DNA of 64,000 bases from Hypoxylon rubiginosum (taxonomy: Eukaryota; Ascomycota; Sordariomycetes; Xylariales; Hypoxylaceae). Positions 39,897-53,963 of this stretch are shown piece after piece. The stretch covers positions 124,001 to 188,000 of the forward strand of contig CADCXA010000011.1 in the NCBI GenBank assembly GCA_902806565.1, in the 5' to 3' direction. How positions within the stretch are numbered: position 1 is the first letter of the stretch; each line of letters starts with the position of its first letter. The position numbers and the translations under genes were made by a program. Below the pieces are notes generated by a model. It was not told the origin of the DNA, did not search any database, and saw only the letters and a program-made list of their open reading frames with translations.

Positions 39897-40200
39897 TTAT
39901 AAAAATTAAACTTTATAATAAATAATATAACTTATTTTTAATTATTAAAAATAAAAATATTAATAAATATTTAAAAAAATATTTTACTGGTTATAATTTA
40001 ATAAAAATTAAATTTTATAATAAATAAAATAACTTATTTATAAATAATAAAAATTAAAATACTTATATATTTTTATAAAAATATTTCACTAGTTATTTTT
40101 TTATAAAAATTAAATTTTATAATAAAATAAAAAACTTATTTAAAACTAATAAAAATTAAAATTAAAATACCTGGTTATTTTTATAAAAATATCCTTTATA
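39897..40200. repeat. 102-bp tandem repeat, right part (3 units)
   Basis: Three units start at about 39897, 40000 and 40102, each with the anchor AAAAATTAAA(C/T)TTTATAAT and a TATTT(T/C)ACT(G/A)GTTAT-like tail. The spacing of the anchor is 102 bases each time. Differences are largely transitions. Confidence 0.65.
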
Positions 40201-41456
40201 TTATAATAAAAAAAATAATATTAATAAAATATTAATTATTATTTATAATATTATTATATAATTAATAATTATTAATAAAATATAACTTCTTTTTTTTATT
40301 TAATAAGTAATATTAAAAATTATTATATATAAATTTTTATATATCTTTTTTTTTATTAAAATAAAAATATTAATATAATAAATATAAAAAAAAGTAATAT
40401 TATTTTATATTTATTATTATATAATATAAAAACATATATTTATTTTATTAAAAATAAAACCAAATATAATAATATTTAACTTAAATTTATTAACACTTAA
40501 TATATCTTATAATTAATTATTAAGTATTTTTATTAAATTAATATATACTATTAAACTAATAATAACTTAGTTTTTTTTAATTTAATTAATAAAACACTTA
40601 TTAAAATTACCACTTTTTAATTTTATAAAAAACTAAATAAGTAAAACTTTTTATTATATATAATTTTAATAAATATATATATAAATATATTATTTTTATT
40701 AAACTTTAATTATAATATATATATTATAACTTTATATATTAATAATTTTAAAATAATATTAAATATTAATATAAAAAGTTTTTATAAATTAAACTATATT
40801 TTTCTAATAACTTTATTAAGAAAAAAAAAATATATTTAAATATAAATAAATTTAAAACCTTTTTAATTAAACCTTAATTTATATAAATATAATTATTAAA
40901 TATTATATTTTAATAAATCTTTTAAATAACAATTTTTTTTATTATAATATTTATCTTTATATTTTTATTTTATTTTTTTTACTGATTATTTATTTAACTT
41001 AAGTTACTATTTAATTTAAGTTTTTTAAATATAAGTTTTTTAGCTAGTGTTATTTTTTTAAACTTAATTATTTTTATTTTATAGTATATTTCTAATAATA
41101 ATTTTTTAAATTAATTATATATTTATTTAGTTTTTATAATAATATTTAAAATTATTATTAATATATTATAATTATTTTTATTAAAAAACTTATTATTAAA
41201 AATAATATTATTAAATTTAAATTTTAATTATTAAAAAAAAATATTAAATATTTTATTTATATTAAACTTTTATATTTTTTTTATATATTTAATTTATTTT
41301 ATAATAAACTTAAAAGCTATAATATATTAAAAAAATAAAATATATTAAAAAGATAAAAATTTAATACTTTGGATTTTAATTATATTATTAAATAATATAA
41401 AAAAAAGTTTATTATTAAATAATAAAATAAAAAAGTAATTATTAAATAATAAAATA

Positions 41457-41572
41457 AAAAATCTTTTATTAAATTTTAAATTAAATATATTATATTTAAA
41501 TAAAGTAAAAAATCTTTTATTAAACTTTAAATTAAATATATTATATTTAAATAAAATAAATAACTTTTTTTT
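41457..41572. repeat. Two-copy tandem repeat (~54 bp)
   Basis: Two near-identical copies share AAAAAATCTTTTATTAAA followed by (T/C)TTTAAATTAAATATATTA. A simple local duplication within the AT-rich block. Confidence 0.55.
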
Positions 41573-42009
41573 AAATAATAATAAAATAATAGTTAATTCT
41601 TAGTTTAACTTAAATAATAATAATAAAAATAATATTATTAAAAGAAAACTTATTAATATAAAACTGGTTTTAAAAAAAATATTATTTTTAGATTATATAT
41701 TAAATATTTTTATATTTAAAAAAGGGATAAAATTAAACTAGTATTTTAAAGTAATATTAAATAATATAATATAAATATTTTAAATATTTAAAATACCATG
41801 AACTTAGAAAAATAAAATATATAATTCGGCTAGATAAATTAAAATAAAATATTATAATATATTTTATATATACTAGTATATATTAATATAATAATATTTA
41901 ACTTTTAGTTTATATATTAAATTACTTATATTTTATAAGGTTTTTTTAATTTTTAAGATTAAGGTTTTATTATTAATTTAATTAATTAAAGTTTTTTTAT
42001 AAAATATAA

Positions 42010-42215
42010 ATTAATTTTATTTAAATTATATAATCTTTTATTAAAAAATAAGCTAGTTTTTTTTAATTTTTTTATAATAAATAAATTAACCTTATTTAAA
42101 TTATATAATCTTTTAATAAAAAATAAGTTAAACTTTTTTAATATATTATATAGTTTTTTTAAAAAAAATAAATCGTTTTTATTTTTTAAATTATATAATT
42201 TTTTAAATAATAGAT
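42010..42215. repeat. Degenerate tandem repeat (~80 bp, 3 units)
   Basis: The anchor TTTAAATTATATAAT(C/T)TTTTA recurs near 42019, 42095 and 42185, each followed by a run of T-rich sequence. Unit length drifts between about 76 and 90 bases. Confidence 0.5.
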
Positions 42216-45200
42216 TCTTTTTTTATTATAAAAAAGTTATAATTTAAGAAGATTTTATAACTAGTAAAAAAAAGTATTTTTATAAATATAATTAAAATAA
42301 AATATATATTTATAGTTTTTTATATATTAAAATTATAAAATACCAGGAAATATATAGATTTTTATATTTTAAATTAAAAATATAGTTTTTAAAAATAAAA
42401 ATTAAATGTTTTTATAATAATAAGAAATATAATAAAAAATCTAAAAGGCTAGGCTAATTAATAAAATAAATATAATAACTTATTTTATATTAATAATATA
42501 AAATAAAATAAAAAAAATAATAGTTAATTAAAATATTATTAATATTAAAAAACCAAAGAAATATTTAAAAAAATCTTATAAAAGCTAAGAAAAATTAATA
42601 AATATAATAAAATTTAATAAAAATAAAGTTATATAATAAGTTAATAATATAATTAAATAATAAAACTTAAATATAAAATATTTAATAACTATATAATATT
42701 TTTTACTGGTATAATTATAAAGGAAAAAAGAAAATACCTTAAAATTAAAAATAAAAGTAATTAATATTTATTAAAATTATAACTTTATTAAAAGTAAAAA
42801 TTAAGTAATTAAACTTTTATTAATATATTTATTTTTCTTATTATAATATTAATTAATTAAAAATATTTATATTACTTTTTATATTAAGGTTAAAAAAAAC
42901 GAGATTAATTAATTTAAAAACATATAAAGCCGCAAATATATTAATATATTTATTTTTTTTATAAACTTTTTTAATAATATTATATACTAATAAAAACTTT
43001 ATTTAAAAGCGATGGTTTTATTTTAAATATATATTTTTATATTATAATAATATATTTATAATTACTAGATATTTTTTAGATTTTTCATTTTTTATATAAT
43101 TATAAAATAATTAATTAAATTTTTTTTTTTTTTAAAAAATAACTTATTTTATAATAATACTTAATATATTATATTATATATATAAAATCCCGCGTATAGT
43201 AATATTTTTTAAACTATATTTATATAATTAATTAAACCTTAAATATTAATATATATTTTAAAAAAAAAAAAGATTTATAAATTATAAAATTTTAACAATA
43301 AAAAATAAATGATTTTTATATTTTCTAGGTTATAAAAAGATATTTATTATATTTTTAATAATAAAAATAACTAATTAAATTAAGGTAAATATATAAAAAA
43401 ATATAATTTTATTAAGTTATATTTATATATTTATATTAAATTAAATTACTAAATAAATATATAAAATATAATAAAAGCTTCTTCTTTTTTTAATTAGTAT
43501 TATAAATTCTTTTTTTAAACATTTTATTTTAAATTAAACTTATATTTTTTTTATCTTATTTTTATAATAAATATTAATAATTAGTTAAATTTTATTATTA
43601 TAATAAATAATTATTAAGCTTTATTATAAAAGTTTATAAAATATATTAATTTATTTACTATATAATAAAATAATAAAATCTTAAATATATTTTATATTAT
43701 AAATAATTAAATATAAGCTTTAAATATATAAATATAAAATATAAATATATATAATATTTATTTAAAATTATAATTAATTAATTAATAAACTTAAAACTAT
43801 AAACTATTATATAATAAATAAGTTTTAAACTTTAAATAATTATATTAAAACTATAAATATTTATATTAAAACTATAAATATTTATATTAAAGTTATAAAT
43901 TATTATATAATAAATAAGTTTTAAGTTTTAAATAATTATATTATAAACGAAATTATAATATTAAATAAATAAATAAATATATACTTTAAAAAGTTAAAAA
44001 TATAATTAATAATATTATAAATAAAATAATATTTTTTATTAGTAATAATTAGGTTTTAATATATAATATAAATAAAAATATAAATAATATAATATATTTA
44101 ATAAATAATAAAATAAATATATTTATTGTTAATTTATAGTTTTTTTAAACGTTAAAAACCAATATTTTAATTAAGGATTTTTTATAAATAATATTAGTAA
44201 TTAATAATTTAACTAGTAAATATATATATATATATTATATTTATTAATATTAAAAATATTTATTATAAAAGTGGAATTTAATTATTTTTTTAAGTTATTA
44301 AACTTAGATTTTTATAACACGTTTTTTATTAAACGTAAAAAGCTTATTTAAATATATAAAATAATTATTTTAAGTTTAAAATATATAGTTTAGTTTATAA
44401 AAAAAAAAAAAAATATTTTTAAGGATATTTAAAAATTATAAAAACTATAAAAAAGTAACTTAAAATTTTATATTTTTTATAAATATTTATAGATAATAAA
44501 TAAAAAAATTTAAATAAATTAAAAAACATTTATTTTATAATTACTATAAATAATTTTATCTTAATATTATTTATATTATTTATTATATTATTTTATATAA
44601 TTTTATATATTATTTTTTATATTATTTTTTATATATTTATATATAATTTTTAATATAATTCCTTAATTACTTTTATTATTTTAATATTAAGTAAATTATA
44701 TTTTAAGTACTTAAATAAATTAAATAAACTTATATTTTTTTAATAAAAAATATAATAAAAAAAATCTAAAAAATAAAATAAAATAAAAATAAAATTATAA
44801 TATTTTAAGTAACTAACTATATAATTTATCTATATAAACGTAAATTAGAAATTAATTTCTAATAAACTTTTATTAATAACTTTATAATTAAGCTTTAACT
44901 TTAATTAACTACTTATTTTTAATTATTTTATTTTTAATTTTATTATTTTTATTATATTTATTATTATTACTTTTATTACTATTATTTTTATTATTACTTT
45001 TACTATATTTAACCTAAATAAGTATTATATAAATTAATTTAAACTTTTAATCTTTAAAATTAATTAATATTTATTAATATAATTATTTTTTTTTATTTTA
45101 AATTAAAAAATTATATAATAATTTATTATTATAATATAAACTTTATATAAATAAAATTAATAACCTTATAAAATTAATATATTTTATATTATTATATAAT

Positions 45201-45685
45201 AAATAAAATAATTTATTAAACTAAAAAAAAAACATATTTTAATTATTAATATTTAAAAATTTAATAAATATATATAAATATAAACTGGTAATTTCTTTTT
45301 ATATTACACTTTTATATATAAATAAAATAATTATATTAAAAAGAAACTTAATATTTAATATTATTAAATATTATATTTATAATTTAAAGTTAAGTTATAT
45401 TATAAATTATTATTAATTTAATTAATTAATATAAAAAAGCTTTTATATTAAATTTAATTTTTTAATATAATAAAAACTTTATATTTAATTATAAGGTAAT
45501 TACTTATAATTAAATTAATAAACTTAATAAATAATTAAATAATTTTATATTTTTAAATAAATCTTTTATAAAACTATAAATAATTAATTAATATAAATAT
45601 TTTAAAAAAAAATCTTTTAATAAATAAATCTTTAATAAAAATATTTAATTTTATATTTTATTCTTTTATTAACTATAAATAAATA

Positions 45686-45860
45686 AACATTTCCTTCTTT
45701 TTTACCTTCTTTTTTATCTTTTTTTTTATTTTCTTCTTTATTTCTTTTTTTACCTTTTTTTTTATTTTTTCCTTTATCTCCTTTTTTACCTTTTTTTTTA
45801 CCTTTTTCTTTATTTTTTTCTTTATCTTCTTTTTTACCTCTTTTTTTATTTTTTTTACTT
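45686..45860. repeat. Polypyrimidine tract, (TTTTTTACC)-like
   Basis: About 175 bases of C and T with regularly spaced A, built from units such as CTTTTTTACCTTTTTTTTTA. C is retained here far more than in the surroundings because it stands in CpT and CpC, not CpA. Confidence 0.65.
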
Positions 45861-48800
45861 GTTTATAAGTTTATTAATAATATAAAACTAATAATAAAAT
45901 AAGCCTTTTTTTTTAACAAGAAAATAATATAAATAATAACTTTAATATAAAAAACTTTTAATATTTTTACTTATTTTAAAAAACTTACTTTATTTTTAAT
46001 AGGGGTGAATTTAAAATTAATAATTATATAATAATTTATTTTAAAATTTTTTACTTTTTTTTATATATTATTATATAAGTTTTAAAAATTTTCTTTTTTA
46101 TATTTATTATTTTAAATTAAGGTATTATATTTTTATTATAAAAATTATTAAATATTATTAATTTATAATTAAAAAGTTTTATTATATAAAAGTATTTTTT
46201 AACTTAGATTTAAAAATATTAAATAAATTAAAAATATTTAACCTTTTAAAAATAAAAAAATAATTTAAGATTAAATTTATAATAAATATTATTATAAAAT
46301 TAATAATATATAAGTTAATTATTATTTTTAAAAAAAACTTAAATTTAATATTTTATTAAAATTTATATATTAATTAAATAAAAAGTTATATAAATTATAT
46401 AAACTTATTATTAATTATTTTATAAATTAATATATATAATATTTTTTTACTAGTTTTTATAATAAAAAAAATATAAAAGATAATTTTTACTTATAAAGTT
46501 ATTTAATTTTAAAATTAATTATATATTAAATATTTTATCTTTTTATATATAATTATTTTTTTCTTTAAAACGTTAAATATATATATAATATTTTTATTAA
46601 TAATATTAAAATTTTTAAAATAATTATATTATAATATATTTTTATTTAATATACTTTTAATTAATATGTTTTTAATTAATATATTTTAAATTATTTTACT
46701 TTTTTATAAATTAATAAAAAGTTATATAAATATATTTAAATTTATTATATAAATTATATTATTTATATTATTTATAATATAAAAAATGGCAGGCGTATTA
46801 AGCTAAATATTAAATATAATATATTATTTATATTTTTTTTTCCATTAATTAATAATTATAATATAAAATTATAAACGGTAATATAAATATATTAAATAAA
46901 AGTTTTTATTAAAAAATTTATAAATATTTTTATAAAAATAATTTAATTAATATTTATATTTATTAAATATTATTTATTAATTATTTTTTAAGTAATAATT
47001 TTAATATAAAAATACTATAAAAAATAAAAGTATTAAAATTATTATAAATAAAAATATAATATAAAAAAGTTAATAATTATATAGTTAAAAAAATTTAATA
47101 AAAATAATAACTACCTTTTTTTATTTTTTTTTATATTTTTTTATAAATAATTTTTTATTATAACTAAAAAATAACTAAGTTATTTATATTATATAATAAC
47201 TTATTAAGTTATATGTTTTTATTTATAAAACCATTATATTAAAAATAAAAAATTATATATATTTAAAGTTAAAAAAATAAAGTTAAAAAACCGGTGGTTA
47301 ATAATTTTACTTATTTTAATTAGTTATATTTTATTAACTATTTAAATAAAAATACTTTTTTTAAATATAAAATTATTATATAATATTTTACTTTTTTAAT
47401 AAATTAATAATAATATATATAATATATTAATACTTAAATAACTTTTAAAATAAATTAAATATAAATTAAAAAATACATAAAAAATTAATATATAAAAGTT
47501 AATATATATAATTATAACTAACTAAAAATATATAACTTAATTAAATAAATTTAAAAATAATATTAAAAAACTTATAAAAAAGATTTTTTATTATTAAAAA
47601 AAAGTGGTAATTTAATTTAAACTATTAGTAGGGATTTTATTTTTATTATAATAAAAAATATATTTTTATTTTAAACTATTAAAAAGGATTTTATTTATAT
47701 TATAATAAAAAGTAAATCTTTAATTTATAATTTTTTAAATAAAAAGTTTTTAATAATTTATATTAAAATAAATTATTTATTATAATTAAAAATATAAATA
47801 AATACCCTGGTGTTAAATATATGTTAAAAATATCTTTTTTAATATAATTAAAAATAGTTTATTATATTAATTTATTAAAATTTAAGAAATTTCTTTTTAT
47901 TATATAATAATAATTAATAAAAATATTTAATATATTATTTTTTAAACTTTAAAATTTTATTAAAAACTTTAAATATAATTTTTAAAAGTTATAAAATAAT
48001 AAAATAATAATAAAAGTTTATTATTTTAATTTCTTAGAAAGCTAATAATAAATAAATTTATTTAAACCAATAAAAAAATTTAAATTAATTTATAATAATA
48101 TTAAAAAACTATTTTATATATTTAATCGTAAAATTAATATTAATAAAAAACTTATTAATATAAAATAAAAACTTATTTATATTTTTTAATTAATCTTTTA
48201 AATTAATTAAACTTATAAATTTAATATATATTAAAAATATTTTTATTTTATTTTATAAATATTAAAACTAGTTATTTAAAAGTATTAGCTTATTAATTAA
48301 ACTTAATAAATTACCAAGGAAATTTTTTATAGTTAATTTTATATATTTAATTATCCACTTTTTTAAATTATTTAATAAAATATATTTTACTATATTATTA
48401 ATATTAATATAAAGATTTTTTAACATTAAAAACCTTATTAAAAAAGTATTTTATAAATGTTATATATTATTTAAAATCTAAGATAAAATTTAATAGTTAT
48501 TATTTATATAATTATTTATTATATTTATTATAATAGTTTAATTAATATAAAAAAAAAATTAAAACTAATTAAAATTTAAAACCTTTTTAAAGTTTTATAC
48601 CTATAAAAAATAAAAAGTAACTTATAAAGAAAAATAAATAATAATATATAACATATAAAATAAATTAAAATAAATAAGGTTTTTTAATAAAATAATTAAT
48701 AAATTAACTTATATATAATTTAATATTATTAATATATAACTAATATTTTATATTTAAAATATTTAAAATTTAAATATTAATATATTATTTTTTATTACTT

Positions 48801-48867
48801 TTTAATTATATAAAAATTAAATTATTTAATAATATTAATAAAACTATTTATCTTAAAATAAAATTTA

Positions 48868-49765
48868 TTAAAGATTTTAATAAAAATATAATATTTATAT
48901 TAATATATAAACTTTTTAATAATATTTATTTAAATATAACTATAGTTTTAATAAACTTAAAAAAATTATTATTTAATAATACCGTTAAAATCGGTTAACT
49001 AAAATTTAAATCTTTTAAAAATTTTAATAAAAATATAATATTTATATAGTTTTATAGATTTTTAAGCTATATTTAAATAAAAATAATCTTAATAAATATA
49101 AGGAAATTCTTACCTAATAATACTAAAAAAAAAAACTACTTAAACTTAATATTATTTAAAAACTTAAATAAAAATATAACATTTATATTAGCTTATAAAC
49201 TTTTAATTAATATTTAAATAAATATAATCTTATTAAATTCTAACTTATTCTTATTTAATAATACTAAAAAAATCAACTATTTAAAAATATAATTTTTTAG
49301 AAATTATAATAAAAATATAATGTTTTTATTAACTAAAAAACCTTAAAACAATATTTAATTAAATATAACCTAAACTAAATTAAAAATATTCTTATTTAAT
49401 AATACTAAAAAAATTAATTCCCTAAAGATATAATTTTTTAAAAATTATAATAAAATTATAATATTTATATTAATTAAAAAACCTTAAAGTAATATTTAAT
49501 TAAATATAATCTTAATTAATGAAAAAAGATTCTTATTTATTAATATAAAAAAAACTAATTATTTAAAATTATAATTTTTTAAAAACTTTATAAAAATTAT
49601 TATATTTATATTATTTTATAAATTTTTTATTAATATTTAATTTAATATAACCTTATTAAATTTAAAAAAATTATTATTTAATAATATTAAAAAATTATTA
49701 AAAAATTTTAATAAAAATATAATATTTATATAAACATATAAACCTTTTAATAATATTTAAATTAA
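48868..49765. repeat. ~140-bp satellite, about six units
   Basis: The anchor TTATTTAATAATACTAAAAA (or a transition variant) recurs at about 48970, 49113, 49252, 49392, 49532 and 49674, a period of 139-143 bases. A second anchor, AATAAAAATATAATATTTATAT, keeps the same spacing. The period is not a multiple of three, so a coding repeat is unlikely. Units are more alike than their RIP load alone would suggest for very old copies. Confidence 0.75.
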
Positions 49766-52700
49766 TAAAAATTTAATAAAAATAAAATTAATATTAATAA
49801 TATTTAAATAAATATACTCACGTTTTTTAAAATAAAATTACTTTACTTTAAAATTATTAATTATTTAATATAAAAACATCTTAATATTAACTTAATGTTA
49901 CGTTTCTTTTAATATAAATTAATATAATAAAATACAATATAATATAATTTAATAAAATATAAAAAAAAAATAAAAAAATAAATATAAAATTATTTTTTTT
50001 ATATAAATTTTCACAATAAAACCATCTTTAATTATTTATAACTTATTAAAAAAGTTAATATAAATTATACTTTTTTTATTAAAATTTATTTAAAAAATAA
50101 TATAAAATAAAAAGTTATTAATTTAATTAAATATAAGTAATATAAAAATAATATAATTAAATTCTATTATAATTATAAGTTTAAGTTAAGTATATTAACA
50201 AACATAAAAAAAGATTTAATATATAAATTAGTATATATAATTATAAAATAACTTATTTTTAAAAGTATAATTTAATTTAAGTATATTTAAATATATTTAA
50301 AAACTATAAATTATTAATATAATTAAAAAAAAGTTTATTATAATAAAAAATAAAGATTTTTTTTAGTTTTAAAATTAAATTAACTATAAAATATAAATAA
50401 ATATTAGAAATTTTATTTTACCGGATTTAAAATTTATATAAATATTAATATTTATTTTTATAAAATTATATAATATAATATTAATAAATTTAATAATTTA
50501 CTTATAAATATAACCAATTAATATTTTAAAATAATTATTACATTAAAATTCTAACCTTAAATAACTTATATAAATTATAAAATTAAAACTTTTTTTATAA
50601 CTTAAATATAATATTAATTAATTATATAAACTAGGTTTTAAATAACTATATAATTTATAAATAAAATAAAAATAAAATACTTATAAAATATATATATTTT
50701 AAAATTATATAAGTTTTATATAAATTAATATAATATAAAAATTAAATAATAGTAACTTTTTTTTTAAATTAATATAATTAATTACTAGATTATAAATAAA
50801 TTAATATCTATGTTATTAAATATTAATATTAATATTATATTATTAGTAATATTTTAAAAGTTTATATAATCTAAATTTATTTAAAAAATATTAGCTTTAT
50901 ATTTAAATTATAATATATATTATTTTTAAAAATTTATTATAATAAAAAATAACTTAGTATATTTATTTATAAAATACCCATATTATTAAATAATAAGAAA
51001 ATAAAATTACTAACCGTGTTAATAAATTTTAAATAAATTTAAATAATATAAAAATAAAAAATTATATTATAAATTTAACTTTTAATTTTTTATTATTAAA
51101 GTTAATATATTAATTAAAAAAATTAATATATAAATATAACTTTAATAATTTTTTAACCTTAAAAATATAGTGGATTTATAATAAGTAACTAATATAATAT
51201 TTATTAAAACTTATTAAAAATAAAAACTATTTATATTTTAATAAATATATCGGTTTAAAAAATTACTTAAAATAATATAAAAAGGATAAAAAAAAGCTAG
51301 TATTAATATTTAACAAGTTTTTATATAGTGGGATAATATAATACACGGCTTAATTAAATAAAATAAAAAAACAAATAAAAGTAAAATAAATATAATTATA
51401 TAATTATTTGTTAAATATTTTAAAAATAAAAAAATAAACTTAAAAAATATTAAAAATTTATATATTATCTTTTATAATAATTATAAATTACTTATTTTTT
51501 AAATATATACTTATAATATAAAGCTGTTAAAACAATAAAAATAATTATTTTAATTATTAACTACTTTTTATTTAAATAGATATTTATTTAGTTTACTAGG
51601 TATTATTTTATTATTTAAAATACTAGTATTTAAATATATATCTAGATAAATAAATATTAAATAAATAAATATTAAATAATAAAAATTATTATTTTTATTT
51701 ATTAAAAGTTTTAATTTTATTAATTTTTTAAAGTTTATATAACTTTTTTTAATTTATTATAATAAAAATTCTTTTTTATATTATATTTAACATTATAATA
51801 AATAAAAATAATTTAGTTTTTATAAATTTTTTTAAAAATATATTATATATAAAACTATAATTAAATTATTTATTTTAAATTATAAAAAAAAAATCTTATT
51901 TTAAATATATTTTAAATATCTTATAAATTAAACTATAAAAATATATATAATAATAATTTAACTATTTTTATAAACTTTTTTTAATAAGTTTATATTTAAT
52001 ATATAAAATTTAAAATATTATTTAAATTATTATTAATTTATTTTTTATAATAATTTATATTAATTTTTTTAAAATTAAAGTTTTTTAAATGTTAATTATT
52101 ATAATATTAATATATAAATTTAAAAACCTTTTATATTTATTAAAACTAAAATTTTATTATAAAAACTTAACTTTTATTATTTAGGAAAATTATAGCTTTT
52201 AAAATAATAATATTAGATATTTATATTATTAAAGGTATTAAAAATAAATATAATAAATTCTTTTGTTTAATAAGCTTTTTTATTTATTATTTTTATATAT
52301 ATAAAAATATTTATAGTTATTAAATTTATTATTTTTTATATAATAATATCTTAATTTTTTTTATTATTTAAATAATTTTATAATAATATTATTATTTTAT
52401 AATATTAATATTCTTATTAATAAAATACTTTATAATAATATTTTATATAATATTTAATACTTTTTTTTATCTAGTATTTATTTAAATAAAAAATAAATTA
52501 AATATAAATAATATTTATTTATAATAATTATTTTATTTATATTTATAAATTTATATTTTAAAATCTTAAGTTTTTATAACTAGTTATTTTTAAATAAATC
52601 TTTAAAATTATAATAAAAACTTTAATTTATTTTAACTAATAAATTATATAAATTATAAAAAAAAGCTAATTAATTCTTTAATATATAACTTTTAAATTTA

Positions 52701-52883
52701 ACTATATATATATATAAAACTTATTATTTAAATAATAAAATTATAAACTAAAAAACTATTATATTATTTTAATATTAAAACTTTATATATAAATAAACCT
52801 AGCTTATATTTTTCTTAATATTAATAAGTTAAGTTTTTTATTTAAACTATAAAAATTATATATTTTTTATTTAAACTTTAAAT

Positions 52884-53020
52884 ATAATTTAATAATAATT
52901 TAATTATAACTTAATAATAATTTAATTATAATTTAATAATAATTTAATTATAATTTAATAATAATTTAATTATAATTTAATAATAATTTAATAATAACTT
53001 AATAATAATTTTATAATAAT
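52884..53020. repeat. 11-bp minisatellite, array 3
   Basis: Alternating units AATAATAATTT and AATTATAA(C/T)TT give an 11-bp period with a 22-bp higher order. It belongs to the family at 15430-15620, at the other end of the AT-rich block. Confidence 0.65.
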
Positions 53021-53963
53021 TTAAATATTATTATAAATATTTTATAAATATAATAAACTTAATTTTAAGTTTAAATATAATTATAATTAATTATTATATA
53101 TTTTTTATAATTTAAATTAATAAAGTATATTAATTTATTAAAAACTTAATATATTTATATAATATAAAAATTATATATATTATAGTTTTAACTTATTTTA
53201 TAAGTTTAATAAATTTAATAAATTTAATAAACTTGGTATTTTTATTATTTTAATAATTTAATATAAATTTATAATAAAAATAAATATAAGTTTTAACTTA
53301 TATTAAAATATTTTATATAATATAATTATTTTTAAGTTATTATTATAATTATTTTTTTTTATATTTACGTTAATTTATATTAAACTATATTAATTAATTA
53401 ATTAAATATAAAAAACATAGTATTTTAAATATTTATTTTTATTATTTTATTAATATAATTATTTTATTATATTTAAAACTTTTAAACTATTTTTTACTAT
53501 TAATTTTTATAGGTTTTTAATAATTAAAACTAAAGTTTTAAATTAAAATTTATAGGTTATATTAATATATTTAATTACGTTTATAATTAAAAAAATATAA
53601 ATAAAAATAAACTAAATAATTAAAACTTTATTTTAACTTTATTTTAAAAAGTTATATTTATTATATATTTTATTATATTTAGAATTTATTTATATAAATT
53701 AAATAATAAAATCGGATATTCTTAATAATAAAAAGGAAAAAGACCTGGCCAGTTTATAAATTAAAATAATGTATTAGTAGTTCTAGTGTATAAATTAAGG
53801 ATTAGGTACGTATAAGTGCGATACATTATTATTATATTATTACACCGCCCGAGTGGTATATTTGTGATGGTTTCTAGCAATAGGTTCAGCAGGAAGATCT
53901 TTACGAAGTTTTACGTAAATTTAAACATCAGAAGTTCACAATTCCATCGAAGGAGATCGTAAG

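Larger units (their letters stand above)
15250..53740. repeat. 38.5-kb AT-rich block of RIP-ruined repeats
   Basis: Almost pure A and T: sampled lines hold 3 G or C of 60 (50041-50100) and 6 of 60 (30481-30540). Frames are closed by TAA everywhere; the few open frames (16806-17009, 35983-36261) are Phe/Lys/Ile/Asn composition artefacts. Surviving structure (paired LTRs, satellites, minisatellites) shows that it was built from repeats, and paired copies differ only by C/T and G/A changes, which points to RIP rather than organellar DNA. Rare C or G bases sit in CpC, CpG or GpC clusters (for example 22916-22924). There is no rRNA, tRNA or recognisable coding relic inside. Possible roles are AT isochore, pericentromere or centromere core; sequence alone cannot choose. 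Confidence 0.85.

Noticed and set aside
15430..53020. CRISPR-like array from regularly spaced repeats
   Set aside because: The units are directly adjacent minisatellites without unique spacers, in a eukaryotic nuclear context.
15250..53740. Mitochondrial DNA insertion as the cause of AT-richness
   Set aside because: No mitochondrial gene, rRNA or tRNA is seen, and repeat pairs differ only by transitions, which fits RIP of nuclear repeats.
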